Shown: in pieces, positions 63,620 through 64,000 of the stretch | How positions within the stretch are numbered: the first letter of the stretch is position 1 | Layout of the letters: each line of letters starts with the position of its first letter | Assembly: GCF_029360665.1 (NCBI RefSeq) | Contig: NZ_JARDUB010000003.1 | Coordinates: 372,001 to 436,000 of the forward strand | DNA from: Eudoraea chungangensis | Lineage (GTDB): Bacteria > Bacteroidota > Bacteroidia > Flavobacteriales > Flavobacteriaceae | Length of the DNA: 64,000 bases | Direction: 5' to 3' | Notes under the pieces: generated by a model | Databases searched by the model: none | Told to the model about the DNA's origin: nothing | The model's input: the letters and a program-made list of their open reading frames with translations, nothing else | Program-made: the position numbers and the translations under genes

Positions 63620-64000
63620 TTGGATTTTATAAGTTTTCTTGACTTCAAAGTAACAGATATAATAGATATCCTTCTTGTTGCTATTTTACTGTATTATATC
63701 TACAAACTTGTTCGTGGTACTGTAGCAATTAATATTTTTATTGGTATTGTAATTGTCTGGGGCTTTTGGAAGTTAACCCAATTGCTGGGTATGAAAATGA
63801 TCAGCAGCGTGGTGGGCGGTTTTATGTCGGTTGGTTTAATCGCACTTATTATCGTATTCCAGCAAGAAATTAGAAAATTTCTTCTCATGATTGGTTCTAC
63901 CAATTTTGCGAACAAACGAAATTTTGTAAAGCGGTTTAAATTTCTAAGACCACAAGATGATTCCCATTTAAATCTCGAGGCAGTATTGTTGGCCTGTGAG
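63620..64000 (+). CDS. cdaA: Diadenylate cyclase CdaA, N-terminal part (continues past window)
   Basis: 127 codons from a TTG start at 63620 to the edge. Three membrane helices (ILLVAILLYYIYKLV, IFIGIVIVWGFWKL, VGLIALIIVFQQEI) and the EIRKFLLMIGS connector match CdaA, which makes c-di-AMP from two ATP. The catalytic DGA and RHR motifs lie beyond the window. No ATG gives the normal N-terminus, so TTG is preferred. The folP-cdaA pairing is common in Bacteroidota. Confidence 0.88.
   Translation, partial: MDFISFLDFKVTDIIDILLVAILLYYIYKLVRGTVAINIFIGIVIVWGFWKLTQLLGMKMISSVVGGFMSVGLIALIIVFQQEIRKFLLMIGSTNFANKRNFVKRFKFLRPQDDSHLNLEAVLLACE

Noticed and set aside
1-64000. CRISPR arrays, insertion sequences, rRNA genes, prophage
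   Set aside because: No periodic repeats with spacers, no transposase or integrase frames, no rRNA sequence found in the window.

Overview
The window reads as chromosome of a member of the Flavobacteriaceae (Bacteroidota), probably a marine one. The DNA is AT-rich, most genes lack Shine-Dalgarno sequences, and several promoters fit the Bacteroidota pattern (TTG about 20 bp before TAnnTTTG). Supporting gene content includes a GSIII/GSII glutamine synthetase pair, an IcmF-type fused mutase, DUF1599, a BT_3928-like DoxX protein, ClpS without an adjacent clpA, and folP next to cdaA. The genus cannot be fixed from this sequence alone.

Layout: 0-9 kb is housekeeping: fused acyl-CoA mutase (cut by the left edge), purU, a PfkB kinase, a possible structured RNA, pyrF, prfA, an apbE/mini-membrane protein/Rieske lipoprotein redox trio, and purM. 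9-17 kb holds the divergent glutamine synthetases, a Ca2+ antiporter, a BlaI/BlaR1-like pair with visible operators, apt and tRNA-Arg(ACG). Just downstream of the tRNA a 21-bp copy of its 3' end is repeated. 17.6-25 kb is an accessory minus-strand array (serine hydrolase, NmrA-like reductase, DUF1772, small cytochrome c, FMN reductase, DoxX, Crp/Fnr regulator) that looks like a redox or electrophile-stress locus.

25.7-37.3 kb is the most interesting part: a clade II (Sec/lipoprotein) nitrous-oxide reductase locus (cytochrome c, fasciclin lipoprotein, nosZ, membrane protein, nosL, cupin, nosD, nosF, nosY) preceded by what I read as a dedicated copper-uptake operon. That operon encodes a Cys-rich exported protein, a TonB-dependent receptor with the CxxxM and HxM copper ligands of the OprC/NosA family, and a Met/His-rich lipoprotein. 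The two operons start with near-identical 40-bp promoter cassettes (GATA-N4-TATC palindrome plus an FNR-type TGA-N6-TCA box, each exactly 35 bp upstream of a TAnnTTTG element). An Rrf2/NsrR-like regulator lies between them. The inference is that copper import and N2O respiration are switched on together.

37-48.6 kb contains fhs, a decayed lipoprotein gene, isocitrate dehydrogenase, an ECF sigma/anti-sigma operon with DUF4097-like and DUF2807 envelope proteins, an AraC/AhpD pair and a split YeeE/YedE sulfur transporter. 48.6-58.8 kb is a minus-strand beta-glucan operon: MFS sugar transporter, clan-A glycoside hydrolase lipoprotein, a giant GH149/GH94-type phosphorylase, a GT17-like glycosyltransferase and cellobiose phosphorylase. 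59-64 kb is housekeeping again (clpS, prmA, tpiA, DoxX/BT_3928, DUF1599, folP, cdaA cut by the right edge).
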